Shown here in pieces: positions 1 through 8,580 of a DNA stretch of 64,000 nucleotides (positions are counted from its first letter, which is position 1; the number at the start of each line of letters is the position of its first letter). The translations under genes and the position numbers were made by a program. The stretch is from NCBI RefSeq assembly GCF_031582885.1, contig NZ_CP133988.1, positions 565,501-629,500 on the forward strand, written 5' to 3'. The stretch comes from Streptococcus parasanguinis (GTDB taxonomy: Bacteria > Bacillota > Bacilli > Lactobacillales > Streptococcaceae). Under the pieces are notes generated by a model, which was not told where the DNA came from, did not search any database, and worked only from the letters and a program-made list of their open reading frames with translations.

Positions 1-839
1 TGGTTTACCGGGTGGAACGCACCAAAGAAGCGACACCAGCTAATGCGCCGATTCTCTACCAATATGGGGCTTTCGGGAAACGCTTGGGTAAATATGACCA
101 GGTAGATCAGCTCTTCCGTCATCGCAGAGCAACCGTTTCTCTGGGCTATATCGGACTCTATGAAGTCGCAACCGTCTTTTATGGGCCAAATTGGGAACAC
201 AATCCAGAAGCCAAACAATTCACGATCGATATCATCAAGGATATGAAAGCGCGCGTGGAAGACTGGTCTGATCAGTATGATTACCACTTCTCTATTTATT
301 CGACACCGTCAGAAAGCTTGACAGATCGCTTCTGTCGCCTGGATACGGAGAAATTTGGTAAGGTTCCGGATATCACAGACAAGGAATACTACACCAATAG
401 TTTCCACTACGATGTTCGTAAGAACCCAACGCCATTTGAAAAGTTGGATTTTGAAAAAGTTTATCCTGAAGCTGGAGCTTCTGGTGGCTTTATCCACTAT
501 TGTGAATACCCTGTGCTCCAACAAAATCCAAAAGCCCTTGAAGCAGTTTGGGATTATGCTTATGACCGGGTTGGTTATCTCGGAACCAATACGCCGATTG
601 ACCGTTGTTACAAGTGTGATTTTGAAGGAGATTTCACGCCGACTGAGCGCGGATTTGCTTGTCCAAACTGTGGCAATAGCGATCCGAAAACGGTTGATGT
701 GGTCAAACGGACCTGTGGTTATCTAGGAAACCCGCAAGCTCGTCCCATGGTCAATGGCCGTCATAAGGAAATCGCTGCACGGGTCAAACACATGAATGGA
801 TCCACTATCAAATCAGCTGGACACCAAGTGACAGATTAG
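1..839 (+). CDS. nrdD: Anaerobic ribonucleoside-triphosphate reductase, C-terminal part
   Basis: The reading frame is already open at base 3, so this is the 3' end of a gene that starts upstream of the window. It encodes about 279 C-terminal residues of class III ribonucleotide reductase, the oxygen-sensitive enzyme that makes dNTPs during anaerobic growth. Two Cys pairs (CYKC and CPNC) form the C-terminal zinc site. The sequence RTCGYLG near the end carries the glycine that becomes the glycyl radical. The activase NrdG lies three genes downstream in the same direction, as expected for its partner. The GTG at 12 is internal and not a start. Identification is firm from the radical motif plus nrdG linkage. 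Confidence 0.97.
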   Translation, partial: VYRVERTKEATPANAPILYQYGAFGKRLGKYDQVDQLFRHRRATVSLGYIGLYEVATVFYGPNWEHNPEAKQFTIDIIKDMKARVEDWSDQYDYHFSIYSTPSESLTDRFCRLDTEKFGKVPDITDKEYYTNSFHYDVRKNPTPFEKLDFEKVYPEAGASGGFIHYCEYPVLQQNPKALEAVWDYAYDRVGYLGTNTPIDRCYKCDFEGDFTPTERGFACPNCGNSDPKTVDVVKRTCGYLGNPQARPMVNGRHKEIAARVKHMNGSTIKSAGHQVTD

Positions 840-850
840 AAAAGGATATT

Positions 851-991
851 ATGGGAAAATACCAATTAGATGATAAGGGCAAGGCTCAGGTTCAACGATT
901 CCACGAAAAGCATTCAAAGGGTGGAATCAATAAAAAAGACCGAGTAGCCAGCCTGAGAGAACAATTTTTAAATAAGAATAAGAAAAAGTGA
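851..991 (+). CDS. Small conserved basic protein, 46 aa, between nrdD and nrdG
   Basis: A short frame starts at ATG 851, just after an AAAGG-type ribosome site and 11 bases after the nrdD stop. The product is highly charged (MGKYQLDDKGKAQVQRF at the start, a poly-Lys/Asn end), with no membrane segment or signal. Streptococci such as S. pneumoniae commonly have a hypothetical gene of this size between nrdD and the acetyltransferase; that statement is from memory of gene order. No function is known to me. Its stop codon lies inside the 5' arm of a terminator-like hairpin, so translation of the last codons could affect folding of the hairpin. Confidence 0.8.
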   Translation: MGKYQLDDKGKAQVQRFHEKHSKGGINKKDRVASLREQFLNKNKKK

Positions 992-1009
992 GAGTTCGCT
1001 CTCGCTTTT
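984..1009 (+). terminator. Hairpin with TTCG tetraloop overlapping a stop codon
   Basis: Arms AAAAGTGAGAG (984-994) and CTCTCGCTTTT (999-1009) pair over 11 positions with one G-U pair around a TTCG loop. The run of T is short (four), so this could be a weak terminator or an attenuator between nrdD and the GNAT/nrdG genes. It includes the stop codon of the small gene (989-991). Confidence 0.7.
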
Positions 1010-1030
1010 CTCGTATAGGGGGAGGTAAAG

Positions 1031-1531
1031 ATGGAATTACGCAGACCAACATTAGCAGATAAAGAGACCATTTTAAACATGATGGCAGAGTTCGAAGAGG
1101 CCCAATCTGCCCATGACGGTGGCTTTTGGGATGCTGAGAACTTTGATTATGAGGAGTGGCTAGAAACTAACCTTAATAAAGAAATGGGAATAAACTTGCC
1201 TGAAAATCGCGTTCCATCAATTCAGTTCGTATTGTTTGATGAATCAGGTCATGCTTTAGGTTTTTTGAATCTACGGCTGAGACTAAACGAGGGATTGCTG
1301 AATTATGCTGGTCATATCGGCTACTCCATCCGTCCTTCTGAAAGGGGAAAAGGTTATGCCAAGGAAGCTCTCCATCAAGGTCTGCGAGTTGCAAAGGAGA
1401 AGAACATCCATCGTGCTCTGGTGACTTGTAGCACGGAAAATCCGGCCAGTCGAGCGGTTATCTTAGCTAATGGCGGTCAATTTGAAGATGTTCGAAATGG
1501 AACGGAGCGTTATTGGATAGAAGTGGAGTAG
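1031..1531 (+). CDS. GNAT-family N-acetyltransferase
   Basis: The 166-residue product has the GNAT fold signature: the acetyl-CoA pyrophosphate loop is visible as RPSERGKGYAKEAL (about residues 101-114), followed by a late segment ENPASRAVILANGG typical of the family's C-terminal helix and strand. It has no signal or membrane segment, so it should be cytoplasmic. A strong ribosome site (GGGGAGGT) sits 5-12 bases before the ATG. It lies between nrdD and nrdG and ends four bases before nrdG, so it is probably co-transcribed. The acceptor substrate cannot be read from the sequence. Confidence 0.85.
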   Translation: MELRRPTLADKETILNMMAEFEEAQSAHDGGFWDAENFDYEEWLETNLNKEMGINLPENRVPSIQFVLFDESGHALGFLNLRLRLNEGLLNYAGHIGYSIRPSERGKGYAKEALHQGLRVAKEKNIHRALVTCSTENPASRAVILANGGQFEDVRNGTERYWIEVE

Positions 1532-1535
1532 AAGG

Positions 1536-2141
1536 ATGACATGGAATACACCTAAACCAGGCGAATGGAAGAGTGAGGAACTGAGTCAAGGGCGCATCAT
1601 CGACTACAAGGCTTTTAACTTTGTCGATGGCGAAGGAGTCCGCAACTCCCTTTATGTGGCCGGCTGCATGTTTCACTGTGAGGGCTGTTACAATGTAGCG
1701 ACCTGGTCTTTCAATGCAGGTATTCCCTACACCAAAGAGTTAGAAGAACAGATCATGGCTGATCTGGCCCAACCCTATGTCCAGGGCTTGACCCTACTTG
1801 GGGGGGAACCCTTTCTTAATACCGGCATCCTTCTGCCCTTGGTCAAGCGCGTGAGAAAAGAGTTGCCTGATAAAGATATCTGGTCTTGGACCGGCTACAC
1901 CTGGGAAGAAATGATGCTAGAGACACCAGACAAGCTAGAGCTTCTCTCACTGATTGATATTCTGGTGGATGGCCGCTATGATAAGAGCAAACGCAACCTC
2001 ATGTTGCAGTTTCGTGGCTCTTCTAACCAGCGGATCATCGATGTTCAAAAATCCCTCAAAGAAGGAAAAGTCGTCATCTGGGACAAGCTCAATGACGGTA
2101 AAGAAAGTTTTGAGCAGGTCAAACGGGATGATCTTTTGTAG
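1536..2141 (+). CDS. nrdG: Anaerobic ribonucleotide reductase-activating protein
   Basis: NrdG is the radical-SAM activase that generates the glycyl radical on NrdD using a 4Fe-4S cluster and S-adenosylmethionine. The cluster motif is visible as CMFHCEGC (Cys44, Cys48, Cys51; C-x3-C-x2-C), and GGEPF is the usual SAM-binding GGE motif. At 201 residues it has the normal streptococcal length. The ATG at 1536 is preceded by GAAGG; an alternative ATG at 1541 is out of frame. The gene is followed by a strong terminator, closing the nrd operon. Confidence 0.97.
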   Translation: MTWNTPKPGEWKSEELSQGRIIDYKAFNFVDGEGVRNSLYVAGCMFHCEGCYNVATWSFNAGIPYTKELEEQIMADLAQPYVQGLTLLGGEPFLNTGILLPLVKRVRKELPDKDIWSWTGYTWEEMMLETPDKLELLSLIDILVDGRYDKSKRNLMLQFRGSSNQRIIDVQKSLKEGKVVIWDKLNDGKESFEQVKRDDLL

Positions 2142-2148
2142 GATCTTC

Positions 2149-2177
2149 AAAAAACCGGGTTTTTCACTCGGTTTTTT
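2149..2177 (+). terminator. Rho-independent terminator after nrdG
   Basis: AAAAAACCG (2149-2157) pairs with CGGTTTTTT (2169-2177); the T-run ends the 3' arm. It closes the nrd operon. Confidence 0.9.
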
Positions 2178-2217
2178 GGATTCTCTGCATAAGTATACAA
2201 GGGATTTTGTCTATTTC

Positions 2218-2298
2218 AGAAAACGCTTACTTTTCAAATGTCCATAATGGACAAAAAAGTGATAATTAATGCATTTTTTGCTAAAAATATGTTACAAT
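2218..2298 (+). promoter_or_regulatory. Capsule locus promoter with palindrome and cre-like site
   Basis: An extended -10 box, TG-T-TACAAT, lies at 2290-2298, about 30 bases before the wzg start; no good -35 is visible. Upstream is a perfect palindrome TGTCCATAATGGACA (2239-2253, 7-base arms, 1-base centre) and, next to it, AGAAAACGCTTACT (2218-2231), which matches the CcpA cre consensus TGWNANCGNTNWCA except at the two end bases. The promoter call is good; the operator roles are inference. Confidence 0.65.
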
Positions 2299-2328
2299 AA
2301 ATATGATTAGGACTAATTGGAGGTATTT

Positions 2329-3798
2329 ATGTCACAAAGGAGACGGAGTCGTCGTTCAGAGCATAAGTGGGGGCAATTGCGAATCATTAATTCCGTATTG
2401 CTTATTTTTTTGCTTATGACTGCAAGTTGGGCGACCTATACCATGTTGGCCAATAACATCTTGGGTTTTCGCTATGTCAATGTTCTCGTGATTGCACTAC
2501 TAGCTCTTCTCTTGCTCTTATCAGCTTGGTTTGTGATCAAAAATCAGGCCAAAAAGACAACTTTGGTCTTGCTTCTTGTCGGCTTATTGGCTAGTTCAGG
2601 AGTTTTGTTTGCTAGTCAACAGCTGCTGAATCTGACCAGTAATGTCAACGGCCACTCTAACTATACAGAGTTTGAGATGGCTGTCTATGTCAAGAAAGAC
2701 AGTGACATCAAAGATATCAAAGAAATCAAGGAAGTGGTAGCACCAAAGGGCAACAATAACGAAGCTAATCTTACTGCCCTCTTGGACAACATCAAAAAGA
2801 CCAAGGGTCAGGAAATTTCTGTAGTGGATGCACCGACTTATCTAGATGCCTATAAGAGCCTGCAAGAAGGGAATGCTTCTGCTATGGTCCTCAACAGTAC
2901 CTTTGAGGATACCATTGCCGCAGAAGATGCGGACTATGCCAAGAAGTTGAAGAAAATCTATTCCTACAAGATCCGAAAAGAAGTGGCAGCGACGAGCAAG
3001 GTGTCTGCCAATGCGGATGTCTTTAACATCTATGTCAGCGGGATCGATACCTATGGTCCGGTAACCTCGGTTTCTCGTTCAGATGTCAATATCATCATGA
3101 CCGTCAATCGGAAGACCAAGCAAGTCCTATTGACAACGACTCCACGGGATGCCTATGTACCGATTGCAGATGGTGGTAACAACCAAAATGATAAGTTGAC
3201 TCATGCGGGGATCTACGGAGTGGATGCTTCGATCCATACCCTTGAGAATCTCTATGATATCAAGCTCAACTATTATGTTCGTCTCAATTTCACCTCTTTC
3301 CTCAAGTTGATTGACCTTCTAGGGGGAATCGATGTGGAAAATGACCAAGAATTTACGAGCCTGCACGGGAAGTTCCATTTCCCAGTTGGAAAGGTTCATT
3401 TGAATTCAGAGCAAGCCCTCGGTTTTGTCCGAGAACGCTACTCTCTCCAAGGTGGCGACAATGACCGTGGGAAAAACCAAGAAAAAGTCATTGCGGCCAT
3501 TATCAAAAAGTTGACCTCTACCAAGGTCTTAAGCAACTACAATGAGATTATCGGAAACCTCCAAGATTCTGTCCAAACCAATATGCAGTTGCCGACTATG
3601 ATGAACTTGATCAATACCCAGTTAGAAACGGGTGGTTCTTATGAGGTGACTTCTCAAGCGATCACCGGTCAAGGACGAAATGACTTGCCGTCTTATGCTA
3701 TGCCTGGTTACAATCTCTATGTAATGGAGTTGGATCAAGCCAGCTTGACCAAGGCAAAGGAAACCATTCAAAAAGTAATGGAAGGAAAAGAAAAATGA
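2329..3798 (+). CDS. cpsA: LytR-CpsA-Psr family capsule attachment protein
   Basis: Also named wzg. The protein has a short basic N-terminus, three membrane segments (about residues 25-45, 50-70, 80-100), a DNA-polymerase-processivity-like extracellular domain and the LCP catalytic domain, with conserved Arg/Asp motifs such as [18 protein letters not shown] and the RERYSL region. LCP proteins transfer undecaprenyl-linked polymers to peptidoglycan outside the membrane. ATG 2329 is chosen because AGGAGG-like GGAGG (2319-2323) precedes it; the TTG at 2317 lies upstream of that site. It is first in the capsule operon, and its stop overlaps the cpsB start (ATGA). Confidence 0.95.
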   Translation: MSQRRRSRRSEHKWGQLRIINSVLLIFLLMTASWATYTMLANNILGFRYVNVLVIALLALLLLLSAWFVIKNQAKKTTLVLLLVGLLASSGVLFASQQLLNLTSNVNGHSNYTEFEMAVYVKKDSDIKDIKEIKEVVAPKGNNNEANLTALLDNIKKTKGQEISVVDAPTYLDAYKSLQEGNASAMVLNSTFEDTIAAEDADYAKKLKKIYSYKIRKEVAATSKVSANADVFNIYVSGIDTYGPVTSVSRSDVNIIMTVNRKTKQVLLTTTPRDAYVPIADGGNNQNDKLTHAGIYGVDASIHTLENLYDIKLNYYVRLNFTSFLKLIDLLGGIDVENDQEFTSLHGKFHFPVGKVHLNSEQALGFVRERYSLQGGDNDRGKNQEKVIAAIIKKLTSTKVLSNYNEIIGNLQDSVQTNMQLPTMMNLINTQLETGGSYEVTSQAITGQGRNDLPSYAMPGYNLYVMELDQASLTKAKETIQKVMEGKEK

Positions 3799-4526
3799 TT
3801 GATATCCACTCGCACATCGTCTTTGATGTGGATGATGGACCAAAGACAAGAGAAGATACGCGTTCCTTATTGGAAGAAAGCTATCGCCAAGGGGTGCGGA
3901 CCATTATCTCCACTTCTCATCGTCGCAAGGGGATGTTTGAAACCCCCGAAGAAAAGATTTCTGAAAATTTTCAAGAAGTGAAAAAAATTGCGGCAGAGGT
4001 CGCGCCAGATTTAACGATTCATTACGGGGCAGAGATCTACTTTACCAATGATGTCTTAAAAAAACTGGAAGAAAAGATCATTCCACGTTTAGCTGAGACG
4101 CGCTTTGCGCTAATTGAATTCAGCATGGGAACACCTTACAAGGAGATCCATACCGCCTTGGACCGTTTGCTCCATCTAGGTGTGACACCGGTGGTGGCCC
4201 ATATCGAGCGCTACAAGTGCTTGGAGAAAAATGAGGAGCGCGTGCAAGAGATGATTGACATGGGCTGCTACATGCAGATCAATAGTTCCAGTGTTCTCAA
4301 GCCTCGCCTCTTTGGGGATGAACAAAAACAACTCAAAAAACGAGCTCGGTACTTCTTAGAAAAAGACTTAGTGCACTTTGTTGCCAGTGATATGCACAAT
4401 GTGGATAAACGGCCGCCTTATATGGCAGAAGCCTATCGCTTGATCAAGGAAGAATACGGAGAACAACGAGCACAAGCTCTCTTTGTCAGCAATCAAGAAC
4501 TCTTGTTAGCGGATGAATTAATCTAA
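3795..4526 (+). CDS. cpsB: Capsule tyrosine-protein phosphatase, PHP family
   Basis: Also named wzh. This is a manganese-dependent phosphotyrosine phosphatase that acts on the CpsD kinase. The N-terminus [16 protein letters not shown] carries the HxH and DDG metal motifs of the PHP fold; later His residues (TSHRRKG, VAHIERY, SDMHN) complete the metal site. Length (243) is normal. The start overlaps the cpsA stop by four bases, indicating coupled translation. Confidence 0.95.
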   Translation: MIDIHSHIVFDVDDGPKTREDTRSLLEESYRQGVRTIISTSHRRKGMFETPEEKISENFQEVKKIAAEVAPDLTIHYGAEIYFTNDVLKKLEEKIIPRLAETRFALIEFSMGTPYKEIHTALDRLLHLGVTPVVAHIERYKCLEKNEERVQEMIDMGCYMQINSSSVLKPRLFGDEQKQLKKRARYFLEKDLVHFVASDMHNVDKRPPYMAEAYRLIKEEYGEQRAQALFVSNQELLLADELI

Positions 4527-4570
4527 CCAGGAAACAGGTGGAGAGATCCACATGAAGGAGTAATTAGGAA

Positions 4571-5266
4571 ATGAACAATCAAGAAAATCAAGCAGTGGAA
4601 ATTGATGTTTTCGCTATGCTGAAGACCCTATGGAAACGCAAGTTTTCGATCGTTTTGGTCGCTCTTGTCTTTGCCATCGCAGCTTTTGGCTACAGTGCCT
4701 TTTTAGCCAAGAAAGAATACCAAAGTACTAGCCGGATCTACGTGGTCAGTCGTCAAAACCAAGACAACAATGCCTTGACAAACTCTGATTTGCAGGCGGG
4801 TTCTTACTTGGTTAAGGACTACCGTGAGATCATTCTTTCTCAAAATGTCTTGAGTCAAGCCATCGAAGAATTGAAACTCGATATGACACCAGCTGAGTTG
4901 TCGAAAAAGATCAGTGTATCCGTTCCGACAGATACTCGTATCCTTTCGATCACGGCTAAGGACGGAGATCCAAAAGAAGCAGCTCGTATTGCCAATGGCC
5001 TTCGGAATGTAGCAGCTGAAAAGATCATTGCTGTGACCAAGGTGTCAGATGTTACGACCTTGGATGAAGCAGAAGTGCCTCAATCACCTTCTTCACCAAA
5101 TATCCGACGCAATGTCCTTCTTGGTTTTATTGCTGGAGCGGGCTTGATGGTGGTTCTCATGGTCGTAGTAGAAGTCTTGGACGATCGTGTTAAGAGACCA
5201 GAAGATATCGAAGAGTTGATGGGCTTAACCTTACTTGGTATTGTGCCAGATATTAAGAAACTGTAG
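4571..5266 (+). CDS. cpsC: Capsule chain-length regulator, Wzz/kinase-activator type
   Basis: Also named wzd. It has two membrane segments flanking an extracellular loop: about residues 24-44 (FSIVLVALVFAIAAFGYSA) and 183-203 (LLGFIAGAGLMVVLMVVV), with the proline-rich PQSPSSPN motif before the second. CpsC activates the CpsD tyrosine kinase and controls polymer length. A ribosome site GAAGGAG lies ten bases upstream. Between cpsB and cpsC there is a small hairpin, GTGGA-GAGA-TCCAC, with a GNRA loop. Order cpsA-B-C-D is as in other streptococci. Confidence 0.95.
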   Translation: MNNQENQAVEIDVFAMLKTLWKRKFSIVLVALVFAIAAFGYSAFLAKKEYQSTSRIYVVSRQNQDNNALTNSDLQAGSYLVKDYREIILSQNVLSQAIEELKLDMTPAELSKKISVSVPTDTRILSITAKDGDPKEAARIANGLRNVAAEKIIAVTKVSDVTTLDEAEVPQSPSSPNIRRNVLLGFIAGAGLMVVLMVVVEVLDDRVKRPEDIEELMGLTLLGIVPDIKKL

Positions 5267-5278
5267 ACTGGGGATCGC

Positions 5279-5971
5279 ATGAATACGTTAGAAATTTCAA
5301 AAAACAAATTGCAAGAAGTTCGGAAGGCCGAAGAGTACTTTAATGCCCTGGCGACGAATATCCAATTGAGTGGGGTAGACTTAAAAGTCATCGCCATCTC
5401 ATCTGTTCAAGAAAATGAAGGGAAATCAACCACTTCAACCAACTTGGCCGTTGCCTTTGCGCGTGCGGGTTACAAGACCCTCTTGGTCGACTGCGATATC
5501 CGGAACTCTGTCATGACAGGGGTTTTCCGTAGCCGGGATAAGATCCAAGGCTTGACCGACTTCTTATCTGGTCGTAGCCAATTGGACCAAATCTTGTATG
5601 CGACTGATTTTCCAAATTTGGATATCATCGAGTCTGGACAGGTAGCGCCAAACCCAACAGGTCTCTTGCAAAGCAAGAACTTCACTGTGATGATGGATGC
5701 CTTGCGTGAGCATTTTGACTACATCATTGTCGATACGCCTCCAATCGGGGTCGTGATTGATGCGGCCATTATCGCCCAACGCTGTGATGGAACTGTCTTG
5801 ATCACAGAATCTGGTGCCAATGGACGCAAGGCTGTCCAAAAGGCTAAGGAACAATTAGAACAAACAGGCACCCCTTTCTTAGGAGTCGTGCTCAATAAAT
5901 TTAACATTAAAGCTGCTGAGTATGGTTCATACGGTGGATATGGATCTTACGGAGAGTACGGGAAAAAGTAA
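5279..5971 (+). CDS. cpsD: Capsule autophosphorylating tyrosine kinase
   Basis: Also named wze. This is a BY-kinase: Walker A ENEGKSTTSTNL, Walker A' LLVDCDIRNS and Walker B YIIVDTPPIG are all present. The C-terminus carries the phosphorylated tyrosine cluster, repeated YG units (about residues 214-229). It pairs with CpsC at the membrane, is dephosphorylated by CpsB, and regulates polymer export and attachment. Length 230 is typical. Confidence 0.96.
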   Translation: MNTLEISKNKLQEVRKAEEYFNALATNIQLSGVDLKVIAISSVQENEGKSTTSTNLAVAFARAGYKTLLVDCDIRNSVMTGVFRSRDKIQGLTDFLSGRSQLDQILYATDFPNLDIIESGQVAPNPTGLLQSKNFTVMMDALREHFDYIIVDTPPIGVVIDAAIIAQRCDGTVLITESGANGRKAVQKAKEQLEQTGTPFLGVVLNKFNIKAAEYGSYGGYGSYGEYGKK

Positions 5972-5990
5972 AGAATAGGATCGAGGGAAA

Positions 5991-7367
5991 ATGGGAGAAG
6001 AAAGAATCGAACTGGAAAAATTAAATATTGTTCTCTTTCAAAGTTTAGCTGTCCTATTTTCGGCTTACATTGTGAGTCTTTTTAAGGATGCAGAATACAC
6101 GTCGCAGACAATTGCCATTCTCTATCTCTTGCATTTTGTATCCTTTTACATTAGCAATATTGCCTATCGTTTTTATAGCAGGGGATACCTAGATGAGCTC
6201 TTTCAGGTCTTGAAATACAATGTGTTTTTCGCTGTTGGGATCACCTTTACCTCTTTTATGCTCGATGGGGTCTTTTCCATCTCTCGTCGGGGGATGATCT
6301 ACTTCTTTCTTTTGAATACTTTTTCTGTCTATGTCATGGATCTCTTGCTCAAGAGATACCGGAAGTCTGTTTCACCACGGCGGAAAAGCTCGAGAAAGAT
6401 TTTCCTGATCACAGCGACTAGTCGGATGGAAAAAGTATTTGATATTCTGCATTCGCCCAGCCTTTATCATGGAGAACTAATCGGTGTCACTGTCATGGAC
6501 GATACTGATTTTGCTCATTCAGGTGTACGGGTGGTGCAGCCAGAGCAAATGATGAATTTTGTGACCAAGGAAGTGGTGGATGAAGTGTTTATCAATCTGC
6601 CAAGTGAGGACTACAATATTAGTGACTTCGTCTCGGAGTTTGAGAGTATGGGGATTGATGTATCGGTCAATCTCAATGCTTTTAACTTCGCGTCCTTAGG
6701 TAATAAACGGGTTCGAGAAGTCGGAGGACTAAGTGTCGTTACTTTCTCAACCAATTTCTACAAGCCGAGTCACGTGTTTGCTAAGCGTCTCTTGGACATT
6801 GCAGGAGCCCTCTTTGGTCTCTTGATTTGTGGCCTAGTGAGTATCGTCTTAGTCCCTCTGATTCGTAAGGATGGCGGACCTGCCTTCTTTGTACAAAAAC
6901 GGGTTGGAAAGAACGGACGGTATTTCAACTTCTATAAATTCCGCTCCATGCGTGTGGATGCCGAAGAGATTAAGAAAGATCTGATGGCACAAAATACCAT
7001 GACAGGTGGCATGTTCAAGATGGAAAATGATCCGCGGGTAACGCCAATCGGACGCTTTATCCGTAAGACCAGTCTCGATGAATTGCCACAATTTTACAAT
7101 GTTCTGATCGGTGATATGAGTCTGGTCGGGACTCGTCCCCCAACAGTTGACGAATACCAAGAATATACGCCAGCCCAAAAACGCCGACTCAGCTTCAAGC
7201 CAGGCATTACAGGCCTTTGGCAAGTGAGCGGACGCAGTGAAATCAAGGATTTTGACGAAGTGGTCAAACTGGACGTTGCGTACATGGATGATTGGACGAT
7301 TTGGAGAGACATTCAGATCTTGCTCAAGACCGTAAAGGTTGTACTTAGAAAAGAAGGAGCGAAGTAG
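5991..7367 (+). CDS. wchA: Undecaprenyl-phosphate sugar-1-phosphate transferase (initiating)
   Basis: The 458-residue membrane protein is of the WbaP/CpsE type: four N-terminal membrane segments, a central soluble region, one more membrane segment (about residues 266-290), then the catalytic domain with FVQKRVGKNG, FYKFRSMRVDA, DPRVTPIGRFIRKTSLDELP, MSLVGTRPP and KPGITGLWQVSGRS. It loads the first sugar phosphate on undecaprenyl phosphate; in most loci with WchF next to it that sugar is glucose. The symbol wchA/cpsE is by position and motif; glucose specificity is inferred. Confidence 0.92.
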   Translation: MGEERIELEKLNIVLFQSLAVLFSAYIVSLFKDAEYTSQTIAILYLLHFVSFYISNIAYRFYSRGYLDELFQVLKYNVFFAVGITFTSFMLDGVFSISRRGMIYFFLLNTFSVYVMDLLLKRYRKSVSPRRKSSRKIFLITATSRMEKVFDILHSPSLYHGELIGVTVMDDTDFAHSGVRVVQPEQMMNFVTKEVVDEVFINLPSEDYNISDFVSEFESMGIDVSVNLNAFNFASLGNKRVREVGGLSVVTFSTNFYKPSHVFAKRLLDIAGALFGLLICGLVSIVLVPLIRKDGGPAFFVQKRVGKNGRYFNFYKFRSMRVDAEEIKKDLMAQNTMTGGMFKMENDPRVTPIGRFIRKTSLDELPQFYNVLIGDMSLVGTRPPTVDEYQEYTPAQKRRLSFKPGITGLWQVSGRSEIKDFDEVVKLDVAYMDDWTIWRDIQILLKTVKVVLRKEGAK

Positions 7368-7383
7368 GGGACTGCCTACTTCG
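7360..7383 (+). other. Intercistronic hairpin between wchA and wchF
   Basis: CGAAGTAGG (7360-7368) and CCTACTTCG (7375-7383) form a perfect 9-bp stem overlapping the wchA stop. No long T-run follows, so it may be a processing or stability element rather than a full terminator. Confidence 0.6.
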
Positions 7384-7405
7384 TCCTTTCCATGTTAGGA
7401 GAAAA

Positions 7406-8578
7406 ATGACACAATCAATTTATATCGTTGGTTCCAAAGGTATTCCAGCAAAATATGGTGGTTTTGAGACCTTTGTTGAGAAGTTGACAGAATTCCAACA
7501 AGACAAAGATATCCAGTATTATGTCGCTTGTATGAGGGAGAATTCAGCAAAATCAGGAATTATTGCAGATACTTTCGAGCATAATGGAGCAATCTGTTAC
7601 AACATTGATGTCCCTAATATCGGTCCTGCGCGTGCCATTGCTTATGATATTGCGGCTCTCAATAAGGCTATTGAAATGGCTAAAGAAAACAAGGATCAAG
7701 CTCCTATCTTTTATGTCTTGGCTTGCCGTATCGGACCTTTCATTGCTGGGATTAAGAAGAAGATCAAGGCGATCGGTGGGACCCTCATGGTCAATCCAGA
7801 TGGTCATGAATGGCTTCGCGCGAAATGGAGTCTCCCAGTCCGTAAGTATTGGAAATTTTCTGAACAACTCATGGTTAAACATGCCGACCTGTTAATCTGT
7901 GATAGCAAGAATATCGAGGCTTATATTCAGAAGGATTACGCTAAGTATCAGCCACAGACGACCTATATTGCCTATGGAACGGATACAAGCAAGTCTATCC
8001 TGAGTAAAGAAGACGATAAAGTAGGGACTTGGTTTGCAGACAAGCAAGTCTCCGAAGGAGATTACTATCTTGTCGTGGGACGTTTTGTACCTGAAAATAA
8101 CTATGAGGCCATGATTCGTGGCTTTATGCAGTCCAATTCCAAAAAAGATTTTGTCCTGATTACTAATGTAGAGCAAAACAAGTTCTATGAACAGTTGCGC
8201 AAGGATACAGGATTTGATCAAGATCCTCGAGTGAAGTTTGTGGGGACTGTCTATGATCAAGAATTACTTAAATACATTCGTGAGAATGCTTTTGCTTATT
8301 TCCATGGTCATGAGGTAGGCGGGACCAATCCATCCCTTCTTGAGGCGCTAGAGTCTACTAAACTCAACCTCTTGTTAGATGTTGGTTTCAACCGAGAAGT
8401 CGGTGAAGAGGGGGCTCTTTATTGGAAGAAAGATCAATTGGCACATGTCATTGATCAGGCTGAACAATTGGACGCTCAAGCCATCGCAGACCTCAATGAG
8501 AAATCAAGTCGACGGATCGCAGAAGCCTTCACTTGGGAAAAGATTGTCACAGACTACGAGAAAGTATTTAAAGGTTAG
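7406..8578 (+). CDS. wchF: Rhamnosyltransferase, WchF family
   Basis: The 390-residue protein begins MTQSIYIVGSKGIPAKYGGFE, the hallmark of the DUF1972/GT4 family to which streptococcal WchF (Cps2T) belongs. That enzyme adds rhamnose beta1-4 to lipid-linked glucose as the second step. A C-terminal GT4 nucleotide-sugar site is present (GGTNPSLLEALES). The ribosome site TAGGAGA is well placed. Position directly after the initiating transferase supports the second-step role. Linkage is from family knowledge. Confidence 0.88.
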   Translation: MTQSIYIVGSKGIPAKYGGFETFVEKLTEFQQDKDIQYYVACMRENSAKSGIIADTFEHNGAICYNIDVPNIGPARAIAYDIAALNKAIEMAKENKDQAPIFYVLACRIGPFIAGIKKKIKAIGGTLMVNPDGHEWLRAKWSLPVRKYWKFSEQLMVKHADLLICDSKNIEAYIQKDYAKYQPQTTYIAYGTDTSKSILSKEDDKVGTWFADKQVSEGDYYLVVGRFVPENNYEAMIRGFMQSNSKKDFVLITNVEQNKFYEQLRKDTGFDQDPRVKFVGTVYDQELLKYIRENAFAYFHGHEVGGTNPSLLEALESTKLNLLLDVGFNREVGEEGALYWKKDQLAHVIDQAEQLDAQAIADLNEKSSRRIAEAFTWEKIVTDYEKVFKG

Positions 8579-8580
8579 AA

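Noticed and set aside
309..524. Minus-strand open frame inside nrdD
   Set aside because: It is fully inside a strongly conserved gene, has no ribosome site and no family resemblance; a shadow frame.
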